From CAIUMH01 sp963758555 (lineage in GTDB: Bacteria; Actinomycetota; Acidimicrobiia; Acidimicrobiales; RAAP-2), in assembly GCA_963758555.1 (NCBI GenBank), contig CAVWVW010000005.1, forward strand, positions 1 to 64,000: DNA of 64,000 bases. Direction: 5' to 3'. Made by a program: the position numbers and the translations under genes. Numbering within the stretch: the first letter of the stretch is position 1; every line of letters starts with the position of its first letter. Below are positions 7,670 to 15,579 of the stretch, in pieces. A model generated the notes under the pieces. It was given only the letters and a program-made list of their open reading frames with translations, was not told where the DNA came from and did not search any database.

Positions 7670-9700
7670 CTAGCGCTCGGTCTTCTGCATCGAGCGCTCG
7701 ACCACCTGGGTGATGTCCATCACCTTGACGTCGTCACCCTTGCCGTTGGCCTGGACGGCGTCGTCGAGCATGATCATGCAGAACGGGCACGCCGTCGAGA
7801 TGATGTCGGCTCCGGTGCCCAGCGCCTCCGCGGTGCGCTCCATGTTGACGCGCTTGCCGATGTTCTCCTCCATCCACATGCGCGCACCTCCTGCACCACA
7901 GCAGAAGCCGTTGCCACGGCACCGGTGCATCTCGACCATGTCGACCCCGGGGATGGCCTCCAAGACCTCACGGGGCTCGTCGAAGACGCGGTTGTGCCGA
8001 CCCAGGTAGCAGGGGTCGTGGTAGGTGACGGTGCCTCGGTACCCTCCGCCCGGCGTGAGCTTGCCCGCCTTGACCAGATGGGCGAGCAGCTCGGCGTGGT
8101 GGACGACCTCGTAGTTGCCCCCGAGGTCGGGGTACTCGTTCTTGATGGTGTTGAAGCAGTGGGGACAGGAGGCGACGATCTTCTTGGTCCCCACCGAGTT
8201 GAGGGTCTCGATGTTGGCCTTGGCCATCTCCTGGAAGAGGTACTCGTTGCCGAAGCGACGAGCAGGGTCACCCGAGCACGACTCTTGCGAGCCCAAGATC
8301 GCGAAGCTGACCCCTGCGCGGTGGAGCATGCGAGCGGTGCCCTCGGCCTGCTTGCGACCACGGTCATCGAGCGCACCGGCACACCCCACCCAGTAGAGGT
8401 ACTCGATGTCATCGGGGATCGAGCCGGTGACCACGGGGATGTCGAAGTCGACGTTGTCGGTCCAGTCGGTGCGCTTGGACCCTCCAAGGCCCCACGGGTC
8501 CCCCTGGTTCTCGAGGTTGCGCAACAAGAGCCCGGCCTCGGCGGGGAAGCGGCTCTCCATGAGCACCTCGTAGCGGCGCATGTCGACGATGGCGTCCACG
8601 TGCTCGATGTCGACCGGGCACTGCTCGACGCACGCGCCACACGTCGTGCAGCTCCAGAGCACGTCGGGGTCGATCACCGAGGGGACCAGCGACTCGGCCT
8701 CCGCCGCCTCTTCACCCTTGCCCAGCAGGCGATCAGCCGAGGCGAACATGTTGTCGCGCAGCGCCATGATCACGAGCTTCGGGCTGAGCGGCTTCTCGGT
8801 GTTCCACGCCGGGCAGACCGACTGGCATCGACCGCACTCGGTGCAGGTGGCGAAGTCGAGCATCTGCTTCCAGGTGAAGTCCTCGATCTTGCCGACGCCG
8901 AAGACCGTGTCTTCGGTGACGTTCTCCATGTCCATGTCGGGGGTCTTGTCGAGGCCACCGAGCGCACGGGGGCGTCGCGAGGTGCCCACGTTGATGGGCG
9001 CCATGAAGATGTGCAGGTGCTTCGAATAGCTGACGAACACCAAGAACCCGGCGATGACCGCCACGTTGGCGATCAGGAAGAAGGACTCCAAGAACCCGGC
9101 CGCGCCAGCCGGGATGATCTTGGCCAGCTCATAGGACGCAAACGCCCAGGGGTCTCCCTGGAAGGGGAAGTGCCCGGTCTTCTCCTGGGCCGCTCGGTAG
9201 CCGAGCAACGTGATGATGACCAGCGAGATGAAGAGCAGGACTAGCCACGCCGCCCCCGTGTGGCTGCCGTAGAAGCGGCTCTGGCGCTGCTTGCGCTTGG
9301 GCGAGTTGACTGCTCGGATGATGGTGAAGACCACCAGAGAGACGAGGACCGCCACGGCGAAGAAGTCCTCGACGAAGCCGACGATCGACCAGCGGCCGAT
9401 GAGCGGGATGTGGAAGTCCCGCTGGAAGAGCGCGCCGTAGGCCTCGATGATCGTGAGCAGCAAGACCGTGAAGCCCCACATCGTGAAGAAATGGGCGAGC
9501 CCTGGCACGGTCCACTTGAGGAGCTTCTTCTGCCCCGCGACCTCGACGACCTCGGCCTCGGCCGCCTTGGAGAAGCCTTGGAAGGGCCGCTTGGCCGGCG
9601 CACCAGCGCGGATCAAGGTGCTCAGCCAGTAGAACCGACGCCCCGCGATGGCGAAGCACACCAGCGAGATGCCGAGTCCAAGGATGATCCGAACGGCCAC
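7670..9700 (-). CDS. membrane-anchored heterodisulfide reductase-like Fe-S oxidoreductase (CCG domains)
   Basis: A 676-residue protein. The N-terminal third has several hydrophobic segments (for example VRIILGLGISLVCFAIAG and ILGSFLVFVSYSKH-like regions), resembling a NarI/HdrE-type membrane domain. It is followed by two 4Fe-4S clusters (CTECGRCQSVCP and CTTCGACVEQCP). Two cysteine-rich CCG domains come next, with SCSGDPARR, SCPHCFNTIKNEYP, DPCYLGRHN and GNGFCCGAGGARMW. It probably passes electrons between a quinone pool and a soluble partner such as acyl-CoA/ETF. GTG at 9700 is chosen because AGGAGG lies just upstream; the longer frame would run into dcd. No partner gene is adjacent. Confidence 0.88.
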   Translation of the reverse strand: MAVRIILGLGISLVCFAIAGRRFYWLSTLIRAGAPAKRPFQGFSKAAEAEVVEVAGQKKLLKWTVPGLAHFFTMWGFTVLLLTIIEAYGALFQRDFHIPLIGRWSIVGFVEDFFAVAVLVSLVVFTIIRAVNSPKRKQRQSRFYGSHTGAAWLVLLFISLVIITLLGYRAAQEKTGHFPFQGDPWAFASYELAKIIPAGAAGFLESFFLIANVAVIAGFLVFVSYSKHLHIFMAPINVGTSRRPRALGGLDKTPDMDMENVTEDTVFGVGKIEDFTWKQMLDFATCTECGRCQSVCPAWNTEKPLSPKLVIMALRDNMFASADRLLGKGEEAAEAESLVPSVIDPDVLWSCTTCGACVEQCPVDIEHVDAIVDMRRYEVLMESRFPAEAGLLLRNLENQGDPWGLGGSKRTDWTDNVDFDIPVVTGSIPDDIEYLYWVGCAGALDDRGRKQAEGTARMLHRAGVSFAILGSQESCSGDPARRFGNEYLFQEMAKANIETLNSVGTKKIVASCPHCFNTIKNEYPDLGGNYEVVHHAELLAHLVKAGKLTPGGGYRGTVTYHDPCYLGRHNRVFDEPREVLEAIPGVDMVEMHRCRGNGFCCGAGGARMWMEENIGKRVNMERTAEALGTGADIISTACPFCMIMLDDAVQANGKGDDVKVMDITQVVERSMQKTER

Positions 9701-9735
9701 TGAGCCTCCTGAGCTGATGATGGGCGGCGCCGACC

Positions 9736-10317
9736 CTAGGCCGGTGCGCCGCCCTTGCGGAAGTTGTCTGCGTAGCGGCTCGGGGTCGGGCCCCACTGGC
9801 CGCGGTACTTAGAACCCAGGCCCTCTGCGCCGTAGGGCCGGTCCGCTGGCGTCGTCATCTGGAAGAAGGAGATCTGACCGATCTTCATCCCGGGATAGAG
9901 CGTGATGGGCAAGTTGGCCACGTTGGAGAGCTCCAAGGTGAGATGCCCGTCCCAGCCGGCATCGACGAAGCCGGCAGTCGAGTGGATGAGCAGCCCAAGG
10001 CGACCCAGCGAAGACTTCCCCTCAAGCCGAGCGACGAGATCGTCGGGCAGCGCCACGCGCTCCAACGTGGAGCCGAGCACGAACTCTCCGGGGTGGAGGA
10101 TGAAGGGACGATCGTCACCGACGTCGATCAGCTCGGTGAGCTCCTCTTGGTCCTCGCGCACGTCGATGACTCGAGCGGTGTGGTTGCGAAAGACGCGGAA
10201 GTACTGATCGACGTGCAGGTCAATCGACGAGGGCTGGATGCACTCGTCTCCCAGGGGGTCAATGATGATCCGGCCCGCGTCGAGAGCCTCGCGAAGTGAG
10301 CGGTCAGAGAGCACCAT
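9736..10317 (-). CDS. dcd: dCTP deaminase (possibly dUMP-forming)
   Basis: Trimeric dUTPase-fold enzyme of 193 residues supplying dUTP/dUMP for thymidylate synthesis. Family motifs are the MVLSDRSLREAL start, IQPSSIDLHVD, EGKSSLGRLGLLIHSTAGFVD and DAGWDGHLTLELSN, the last holding the catalytic glutamate. The C-terminal tail (GLGSKYRGQWGPTPSRY) is the nucleotide-closing lid. Actinobacterial members such as that of Mycobacterium tuberculosis both deaminate and cleave to dUMP; that extra activity is inferred. It lies 35 nt upstream of the Fe-S protein gene on the same strand. Confidence 0.95.
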   Translation of the reverse strand: MVLSDRSLREALDAGRIIIDPLGDECIQPSSIDLHVDQYFRVFRNHTARVIDVREDQEELTELIDVGDDRPFILHPGEFVLGSTLERVALPDDLVARLEGKSSLGRLGLLIHSTAGFVDAGWDGHLTLELSNVANLPITLYPGMKIGQISFFQMTTPADRPYGAEGLGSKYRGQWGPTPSRYADNFRKGGAPA

Positions 10318-10413
10318 CCCGAGACACGATAGTGGGGGTACGTCTCATGGGGGTAGTTGAGCCCTTCGGCCGAAACGCCAAGTGGCACGGGAGCCCGCAG
10401 GGCGAGTCCGAGC

Positions 10414-10442
10414 TTGTGACACGGAGGGCTCTTTGGTAGGGT
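10414..10442 (+). promoter_or_regulatory. housekeeping-type promoter of the tRNA-Gly gene
   Basis: TTGTGA (10414-10419) and TAGGGT (10437-10442) are separated by 17 bases, a good fit to a primary sigma factor promoter. The -10 ends 13 nt before the tRNA 5' end. Confidence 0.55.
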
Positions 10443-10455
10443 CGGCACCGCTTCC

Positions 10456-10526
10456 GCGGGTGTAGTTCAGAGGCAGAACATCAGCTTCCCAAGCTGAGAA
10501 CGCGGGTTCGATTCCCGTCACCCGCT
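10456..10526 (+). tRNA. tRNA-Gly (CCC)
   Basis: A 71-nt tRNA with a full cloverleaf. The acceptor stem GCGGGTG pairs with CACCCGC, the anticodon stem TCAGC pairs with GCTGA around the loop TTCCCAA (anticodon CCC), and the T arm contains GGTTCGATTCC. The discriminator base is T and CCA is not encoded. It reads the GGG glycine codon. Confidence 0.95.
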
Positions 10527-10635
10527 CTCAATGAGGTCTCAAGACATGGCGTGGCCCCAAACCAGCGGTTCGAGACCGGTGCTCTCCAGGACGTCCGTGT
10601 CGGCGCCATAGCGACAAGGGGCTGGGAGGAGAGAA

Positions 10636-11012
10636 TCAGCTGCTTCCCTTCGAGCGCATTCCGTTTACGAGGTGCGACGACGCGTCGTCGATCCCAAGCA
10701 CGTGATCTCGCCAGGCGCGGCCAGCAGCCTTGGCGATCGCCGGCGCACCCGTGCTCAAGAGCTCGGCGTGATCCCTCCTGCGCTCAACATCCGGCGCAGA
10801 TCTACAACCATTTTGGTCGACCATGCCTGAGGCAACGTCGAACGTCTCGGTCTCTCCCCCCAGCGTGACTTTCAACCGACCATCATGCTCTTCGCTGACG
10901 TCGGCCACGCTCGCCAAGAGAGAGACCACGTCGTGCCATGGGATGTTGCTCAGAATGAAAGCTTCTGGTTCGTTCGGTGCTCTCCGCTGGACTTGATCTC
11001 TTCAACCATCAT
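10636..11012 (-). pseudogene. hypothetical small protein, apparently frameshifted
   Basis: I do not recognise a family. An ATG-ATG start at 11012 follows a GAGGAG ribosome site and opens MMVEEIKSSGEHRTN, but that frame stops at once. The next frame reads on naturally as EPEAFILSNIPWHDVV and then VADVSEEHDGRLKVTLGG, so one indel near 10965-10985 seems to split a single gene. The remaining C-terminal part is Arg/Ala-rich and ends at 10636. It would lie 70 nt downstream of the NADP:F420 reductase-like gene on the same strand. The region 10527-11081 holds nothing else I can support. Confidence 0.4.
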
Positions 11013-11081
11013 TGGCTCCTCTAGCAACGCAAGGTTCACGGAGGCTGCCGTCCTCGACAGTGGAGGAGCCGCTGCTCCGGG

Positions 11082-11741
11082 TCACGCTCGCCATTCCGCA
11101 CTCCTCACCGGTGACGCGTCAAGGAGTGCGCCACGAAGCTTCTCCTGGTCGAAGTCCCGCCCGTAGACCGGACTGCCGGGCTGCTGGCGCCAGGAGTCAT
11201 CCAGCCCCCCACCGTCGACGGGATCGAAACCAAGCTCACTCACCAAACCCATCACGACCGCTTTTGCCGAGTCGTCGTCACCTGCTACCGGCAGCGCTAT
11301 GCGTCCGGCCGCGCCTTTGGATTTCCCAAGCTCGAGAAGATGGTCCCATTGGATGCCGTTGAAGGCCTTCACCACACTCACGCCGATCTGCTCCTCTACC
11401 CATCTGCTCTCGGTCATGCCTTCCTCGATCTCCTCGATCCGACCGTCGCGCTCCTTCGGGTAGTAGTTGCAGGTGTCGATGACCACCACGTCGTTCGCCG
11501 CTCCTTCGAGGAAGCCGTCGGGGATGTCCGGAACGCTCTTCTCGGGGACCGTGACGACCACCACGTCTGTGCCGTGAGCGACTTCACTGGCCCACGCCGG
11601 CGTTGCTCCGCTCTGGGCCGCGAGAGCAGCGAGGGTCGCCGGATCTCGCGAGTTGGCCACGGCGACGTGATGACCGAGATCCGTGAACCTCTGGGCGAGT
11701 GTGCCCCCGATGTTTCCTGCTCCGACGATGCCGATGTTCAC
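11082..11741 (-). CDS. NADPH-dependent F420 reductase-like oxidoreductase
   Basis: Rossmann-fold dinucleotide-binding protein of 219 residues in the F420-dependent NADP reductase / NADP_F420 family. The N-terminal GIVGAGNIGGTLAQRF is the nucleotide site, and AVANSRDP after the second strand is the phosphate-binding loop expected for NADP. Later segments VVKAFNGIQWDHL and PVAGDDDSAKAVV are also family-typical. GTG at 11741 is chosen because AAGGAG lies five bases upstream; the upstream in-frame ATG has no ribosome site. It may exchange reducing power between NADPH and F420, or be a related NADP-dependent reductase. Confidence 0.85.
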   Translation of the reverse strand: MNIGIVGAGNIGGTLAQRFTDLGHHVAVANSRDPATLAALAAQSGATPAWASEVAHGTDVVVVTVPEKSVPDIPDGFLEGAANDVVVIDTCNYYPKERDGRIEEIEEGMTESRWVEEQIGVSVVKAFNGIQWDHLLELGKSKGAAGRIALPVAGDDDSAKAVVMGLVSELGFDPVDGGGLDDSWRQQPGSPVYGRDFDQEKLRGALLDASPVRSAEWRA

Positions 11742-11868
11742 GATTGCTCCTTCATCTGGGTCGACTTCTGTGTTCCAAACCAAGCGAGGCCGTTATCGAC
11801 GGGATCGCTGCTCCTGATCTCGGTGTCGTGCAGTGGCCTTGTGGGCCCCGCGACTTCCACGAGCACGC

Positions 11869-12909
11869 TCAGCGGCTCAAGATCACCTTGATCGCACCGG
11901 TGTCGCGCGCCTTCGAGAACGACTCGTAGGCCTCCATCATCTGGTGCAGCCCGAAGTGGTGCGTGGCGAAGCGCGCCGCGTCGATCTGGCGGCTGGCGAG
12001 CAGGCGAAGCAAGGTCGGCGTCGACGAGGTGTCCACCAAGCCCGTCGTGATCGTCACGTCGCGGGTCCACAAGGTCTCGAGGTGGAGCGTTGCTGGCTTG
12101 CCGTGCACCCCGATGTTGGCGACGTGCCCTCCAGGGCGGACCAGCTCGGTGCACAGCTCGAACGTCGAGGGGACGCCCACTGCCTCGATGGCCACGTCAA
12201 CCCCGAGACCGCCCGTCATCTCGTGAATGATCGCGACGGCATCTTGGTGCTCGTTGTTGATGGTCAGGTCAGCGCCAAACTGCTTCGCCACGTCCAAGCG
12301 GGCGTCAGCCAGGTCGATGGAGATGATCGTGCTCGGCGAGTACAGCTTCGCACCGGTGATGGCAGAGAGCCCGATCGGGCCGACCCCGACGATGGCCACC
12401 GTGTCACCTGGCTGCACGTGACCGTTGAGCACACCCACCTCGTACGCGGTGGGGAGGATGTCGGCCAGCATGAGGATCTCCTCCTCGATGGCCCCCTTCG
12501 GGACTGGATAGGTCGAGGTGTCGGCAAACGGCACACGGACGTACTCAGCCTGTGTGCCGTCGATGAGATGACCGAGGATCCAGCCTCCCCCGCCGAGGCA
12601 CTGCCCGTAGTGACCCTCGCGGCAGTATCGACAGGCGCCACAAGCGCTGATGCACGAGACGAGCACCTTGTCGCCGACCGCGATCATCTTGACGCCCGTG
12701 CCCACGGTCTCGACCGTGCCCACGGCCTCGTGGCCCAAGATGCGACCTTCGGTCACCTCTGGGGTGTCTCCCTTCAGGATGTGGAGGTCTGAGCCGCAGA
12801 TCGTGGTCTTGTCCACTCGCACGATGATGTCGGTGTCGGCCTGGAGGGTGGGAGCAGACACCTCTTCCCATGCCTTGGATCCGGGTCCGTGGTATACGAG
12901 TGCCTTCAT
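11869..12909 (-). CDS. zinc-dependent alcohol dehydrogenase (MDR family)
   Basis: A 346-residue medium-chain dehydrogenase. Catalytic zinc ligands are visible in TICGSDLH and GHEAVG. The structural zinc site CGACRYCREGHYGQC has all four cysteines. The NAD(P) fold shows VAIVGVGPIGLSA and the adenosine-binding acidic strand TIISIDLADARLD. ATG at 12909 is used because MKALVYHGPG is the family start and AAAGAGG precedes it. It oxidises an alcohol or reduces an aldehyde in the cytosol; the relatives I know include isopropanol/secondary-alcohol enzymes, so the substrate is open. It precedes the F420 reductase-like gene, with 127 nt between them. Confidence 0.93.
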   Translation of the reverse strand: MKALVYHGPGSKAWEEVSAPTLQADTDIIVRVDKTTICGSDLHILKGDTPEVTEGRILGHEAVGTVETVGTGVKMIAVGDKVLVSCISACGACRYCREGHYGQCLGGGGWILGHLIDGTQAEYVRVPFADTSTYPVPKGAIEEEILMLADILPTAYEVGVLNGHVQPGDTVAIVGVGPIGLSAITGAKLYSPSTIISIDLADARLDVAKQFGADLTINNEHQDAVAIIHEMTGGLGVDVAIEAVGVPSTFELCTELVRPGGHVANIGVHGKPATLHLETLWTRDVTITTGLVDTSSTPTLLRLLASRQIDAARFATHHFGLHQMMEAYESFSKARDTGAIKVILSR

Positions 12910-13105
12910 GCTCCAACCTCTTTCCTGTGGTGGGACCAGCATGGACGGCAGTGCGCGACGGCAGTAGTGCCAAAAGTCCTCGATCGCGATGCGTCGCCCC
13001 GCTCTGAGCTCGCCTCAAGCGAAGTCATGACGTTTGGCCCTTTCATTCGACGGGCGCTTGCACCACGATCAAGGGGAACGAGAAAGCATTAGCTGGTGCG
13101 ACATC

Positions 13106-13417
13106 ATGTCCATGTACACGAACCTGCTCGGCACTGCACTCGATCAACGCGATCAAGCGGATCGCACGCCTAGCGTCGGAGAGCTCTTCGCCCGATGTCT
13201 GAAGAGCAGAATCGCTCTCCAGGCAAGCGCTGCGCGCCTCCCTCGACACGCCAAGAGCCTCAAGGAGCTGACCGGGCAGCTGGACTATGACGTCTCACTC
13301 ATTGGCTTGGCCAGACGACTCAACATCGCCTTCGTGGTCCGCCAGTTCGACAACGGTGAGCGGCGTCGACTCGAGCTGCTCCTCACCGAGCGCGGCATCG
13401 CGCTGGGTGAGGGATAG
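13106..13417 (+). CDS. conserved small protein of unknown function, paralogue A, beside DosR-like regulator
   Basis: A 103-residue protein beginning MSMYTNLLGTALDQ. I do not recognise a named domain. It is clearly homologous to the product at 60873-61190: both start MSMY..LL.TALD, share a central LDYDVSLIGLARR / VTYDCALLKLCER segment and end in an Arg-rich ERRRLELLL / ERARVERAL helix. Both genes converge on a DosR-like response regulator whose partner kinase is divergent. The protein is predicted soluble, mostly helical and mildly basic at its C-terminus. The start at 13106 is chosen to match the paralogue; the frame is open further upstream. A role as modulator of the two-component system is inference from this repeated linkage. 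Confidence 0.75.
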   Translation: MSMYTNLLGTALDQRDQADRTPSVGELFARCLKSRIALQASAARLPRHAKSLKELTGQLDYDVSLIGLARRLNIAFVVRQFDNGERRRLELLLTERGIALGEG

Positions 13418-13441
13418 GACTCATCGCCGGCGTTCAGGCCG

Positions 13442-14113
13442 CTAGGTACCGGTTGTCTCGCCATCGACGGCGCCCGCAGCGCGCTCGTCGAGGCGAGCGG
13501 CAAACGTGCCAGCCTGCGTTCGTCGCTCCATCCCGAGCTTGGCCAAGAGATTCGAGACGTAGTTCTTGACCGTCTGCTCGGCCAGGAAGAGATCGGTGGC
13601 GATCTGACGATTCGTCTTGCCCTCCGCGATCAGGTCGAGCACCTTGCGCTCCTGCGAGGTGAGGCTGGCCAGCCTGGGGTCGATGCTCGGGCCGTCTTGG
13701 AGTCGCTGCAGCACGCGTTCGGCCACCGCGGGGTCGAGGAGCGATTGGCCGGCACCAACCCGCCGTATGTCGTTGAGCAAGTCCCCGACGCCCACCTCTT
13801 TTAGCAAGTACCCGGATGCACCGGCCAAGATGGCGGCGTACAGCGCCTCGTCGTCGGCGTAGGACGTGAGCATCACGCACACGATCTCCGGCCACTGCGA
13901 CCGGATCTCTCGGCAGACCTCCACCCCACTGCCGTCGGGCAGCCGGATGTCGAGGACAGCAACGTCGGGTCGGACCAGGGGGATCCGGATGAGCGCCTCT
14001 TCTGCCGTCGCGGCTTCGCCCGTGACCACCAGATCATCAGTGGCGTCGAACATGGCTCGGAGTCCGGCTCGCACCACCTCATGGTTGTCGAGGAGGAAGA
14101 GGGAGAGCGTCAC
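13442..14113 (-). CDS. DosR/DevR-type (NarL/LuxR) response regulator, copy A
   Basis: A 223-residue response regulator. The receiver domain (about 1-120) has the phospho-acceptor in VAVLDIRLPDGSG, LTSYADDEAL and the conserved lysine in GYLLKEVG. The C-terminal LuxR helix-turn-helix reads LTSQERKVLDLIAEGKTN and then TVKNYVSNLLAKLGMERR, very close to DosR of Mycobacterium tuberculosis as I recall that protein. GTG at 14113 is chosen because VTLSLFLLDNHEVVRAG is the family start; the frame extends far upstream without domain content. It diverges from its partner kinase and converges on small protein A. An inverted repeat sits 8 nt upstream of the start. Confidence 0.92.
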   Translation of the reverse strand: MTLSLFLLDNHEVVRAGLRAMFDATDDLVVTGEAATAEEALIRIPLVRPDVAVLDIRLPDGSGVEVCREIRSQWPEIVCVMLTSYADDEALYAAILAGASGYLLKEVGVGDLLNDIRRVGAGQSLLDPAVAERVLQRLQDGPSIDPRLASLTSQERKVLDLIAEGKTNRQIATDLFLAEQTVKNYVSNLLAKLGMERRTQAGTFAARLDERAAGAVDGETTGT

Positions 14114-14120
14114 CTGGCCA

Positions 14121-14142
14121 TGGTCCCAGCCTGGCCGGACCA
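14121..14142. promoter_or_regulatory. inverted repeat between DosR-like regulator A and its kinase
   Basis: TGGTCC (14121-14126) and GGACCA (14137-14142), a perfect 6-bp inverted repeat with a 10-nt spacer, lies 8 nt upstream of the response-regulator GTG. The GGTCC/GGACC halves resemble half-sites of DosR boxes but with wider spacing. It may be an autoregulatory site. Confidence 0.35.
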
Positions 14143-14246
14143 GAGCAACCTCGTCGAGACACGCTCGATCATCGATCAGTGCGCTCAGCACCGGATCCAG
14201 CTCGCTCCAGGGTGATTTGCAGCCGACATCAGTACGCTCTGTCCCA

Positions 14247-15383
14247 GTGCCCTTTCCCTCGATCGACGATCCCTTGAAGCTGACCCGGGTCATCGAGGCC
14301 TCGATGTTGCTCAGAGAGGACTTGGAGCTCTCAACGCTCCTCAGCAACGTCATCAAGGAGGCATGCTCGGTGACCGGCGCTCGCTACGGGGCTCTCGGGA
14401 TCCTCAACGAGCAGGGCACAGAGATCGAGGAGTTCCTCACTGTCGGCCTGACCGACGAAGAAGAGCGACGAATCGGGCCTCGTCCCACCGGAAAGGGTGC
14501 GCTTGGTCTGCTCCTGACCGATCCGCGCTCACTTCGGCTCGCCCGGCTCGACACGCAGCCTGAGAGCTCGGGCTTCCCGCTCCACCACCCCACGATGACC
14601 TCCTTCCTCGGCGTTCCCATCGAAGTTCGAGACGAGATCTACGGCAGCCTCTATCTAACCGACAAGCTCGGAGCCCCTGAATTCACCGCCGAGGACGAGG
14701 CGCTCGTTGAAGCTCTGGCCGCGGCGGCGGGCATGGCCATCGAAAACGCGAGGCTCCACCAGCGGATCCAAGAGCTCGCCGTGATCGAAGATCGCGACCG
14801 GATGGCCAGAGATCTCCATGACACCGTGGTCCAGCACCTCTACGCGGTGGGGATCACACTCGAGACCATGGCTCGAGAGCCCGAGGCAGCAAGCCTGGCC
14901 GACCGTTTGGCCGTCCTGGTGGCCGATGTCGGCGACGCGATCCGACAAGTTCGCTCCAGCATCTATGAGCTGGGACTCGACGAGGAGGATCCTGGCGCCC
15001 GAGCCAGCGTCATCGCCCTCGTCCGCTCACTGGCCCCGGTGCTCGGCTTCAAGGCCAAGGTCCTCTTCAACGGTCCTATCGACACCGTGATCTCCCAGAG
15101 TGTGGCTGAGCAGCTGCTGGCGACCATACGCGAAGCGGTCACCAACGTCGGCCGACACGCCCAGGCCACTGAAACCTCAGTGACGGTGAGCGCAGCTGGT
15201 GGCCTCTGTCGTCTCAAGGTCATCGACAACGGAGTTGGGGTCGAGCGGAGCGCGGGCACCGGCGTCGGGCTGGGCCTGGCGAACCTTCGACAACGGGCCG
15301 AGAGGCTGCACGGTGGCATGTCGCTTGTGAGTCGAGAGACCGGCGGGACCGAGCTCGAGTGGTGGGTCCCCATCAGCCAGTAA
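14247..15383 (+). CDS. GAF-domain sensor histidine kinase (DosS/DevS-like), copy A
   Basis: A 378-residue cytosolic kinase. A single GAF domain (about 15-165) contains GARYGALGILNEQG, FPLHHPTMTSFLGVP and YGSLYLTDK. It is followed by a HisKA_3 dimerisation/phospho-acceptor helix (DRMARDLHDTVVQHLYAVG, with the predicted phospho-His) and a HATPase_c domain with N-box REAVTNVGRHAQA and G-box GVGLGLANLRQRAERL. DosS and DosT carry two GAF domains; here only one is present, so it is a shortened version. GTG at 14247 is chosen by comparison with copy B, which also begins VP..-DDP.KL. Heme or flavin sensing is possible but not shown. Confidence 0.92.
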   Translation: MPFPSIDDPLKLTRVIEASMLLREDLELSTLLSNVIKEACSVTGARYGALGILNEQGTEIEEFLTVGLTDEEERRIGPRPTGKGALGLLLTDPRSLRLARLDTQPESSGFPLHHPTMTSFLGVPIEVRDEIYGSLYLTDKLGAPEFTAEDEALVEALAAAAGMAIENARLHQRIQELAVIEDRDRMARDLHDTVVQHLYAVGITLETMAREPEAASLADRLAVLVADVGDAIRQVRSSIYELGLDEEDPGARASVIALVRSLAPVLGFKAKVLFNGPIDTVISQSVAEQLLATIREAVTNVGRHAQATETSVTVSAAGGLCRLKVIDNGVGVERSAGTGVGLGLANLRQRAERLHGGMSLVSRETGGTELEWWVPISQ

Positions 15384-15490
15384 CCCCTCGTGCCGCGATC
15401 CGAGGCATCGGGGCGGACCCAAGTGACACGATCTCGCCGCGTCGAGGTTCGCCAGATCGACCTCGTGGTCGGACAAGCCGAGTGACATCT

Positions 15491-15504
15491 AGGACTTTCG
15501 GCCC
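15491..15504. promoter_or_regulatory. DosR-like box upstream of the doxX-like gene
   Basis: AGGACTTTCGGCCC matches 11 of 14 positions of the DosR core GGGACTWWAGTCCC. It lies 76-89 nt upstream of the doxX-like start and downstream of kinase A, in the 196-nt intergenic space, a position usual for an activator site. Confidence 0.45.
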
Positions 15505-15579
15505 TGTCGTTCCATCCCAAGACCGAACAGTGTGGGGGCAGACACCGCTCGTCTTGAGATGAGCGGAGAGGAGAGCCCC

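Noticed and set aside
7925..9244. 439-codon plus-strand open frame opposite the Fe-S protein gene
   Set aside because: Antisense shadow; the cysteine motifs on the minus strand settle the coding strand.
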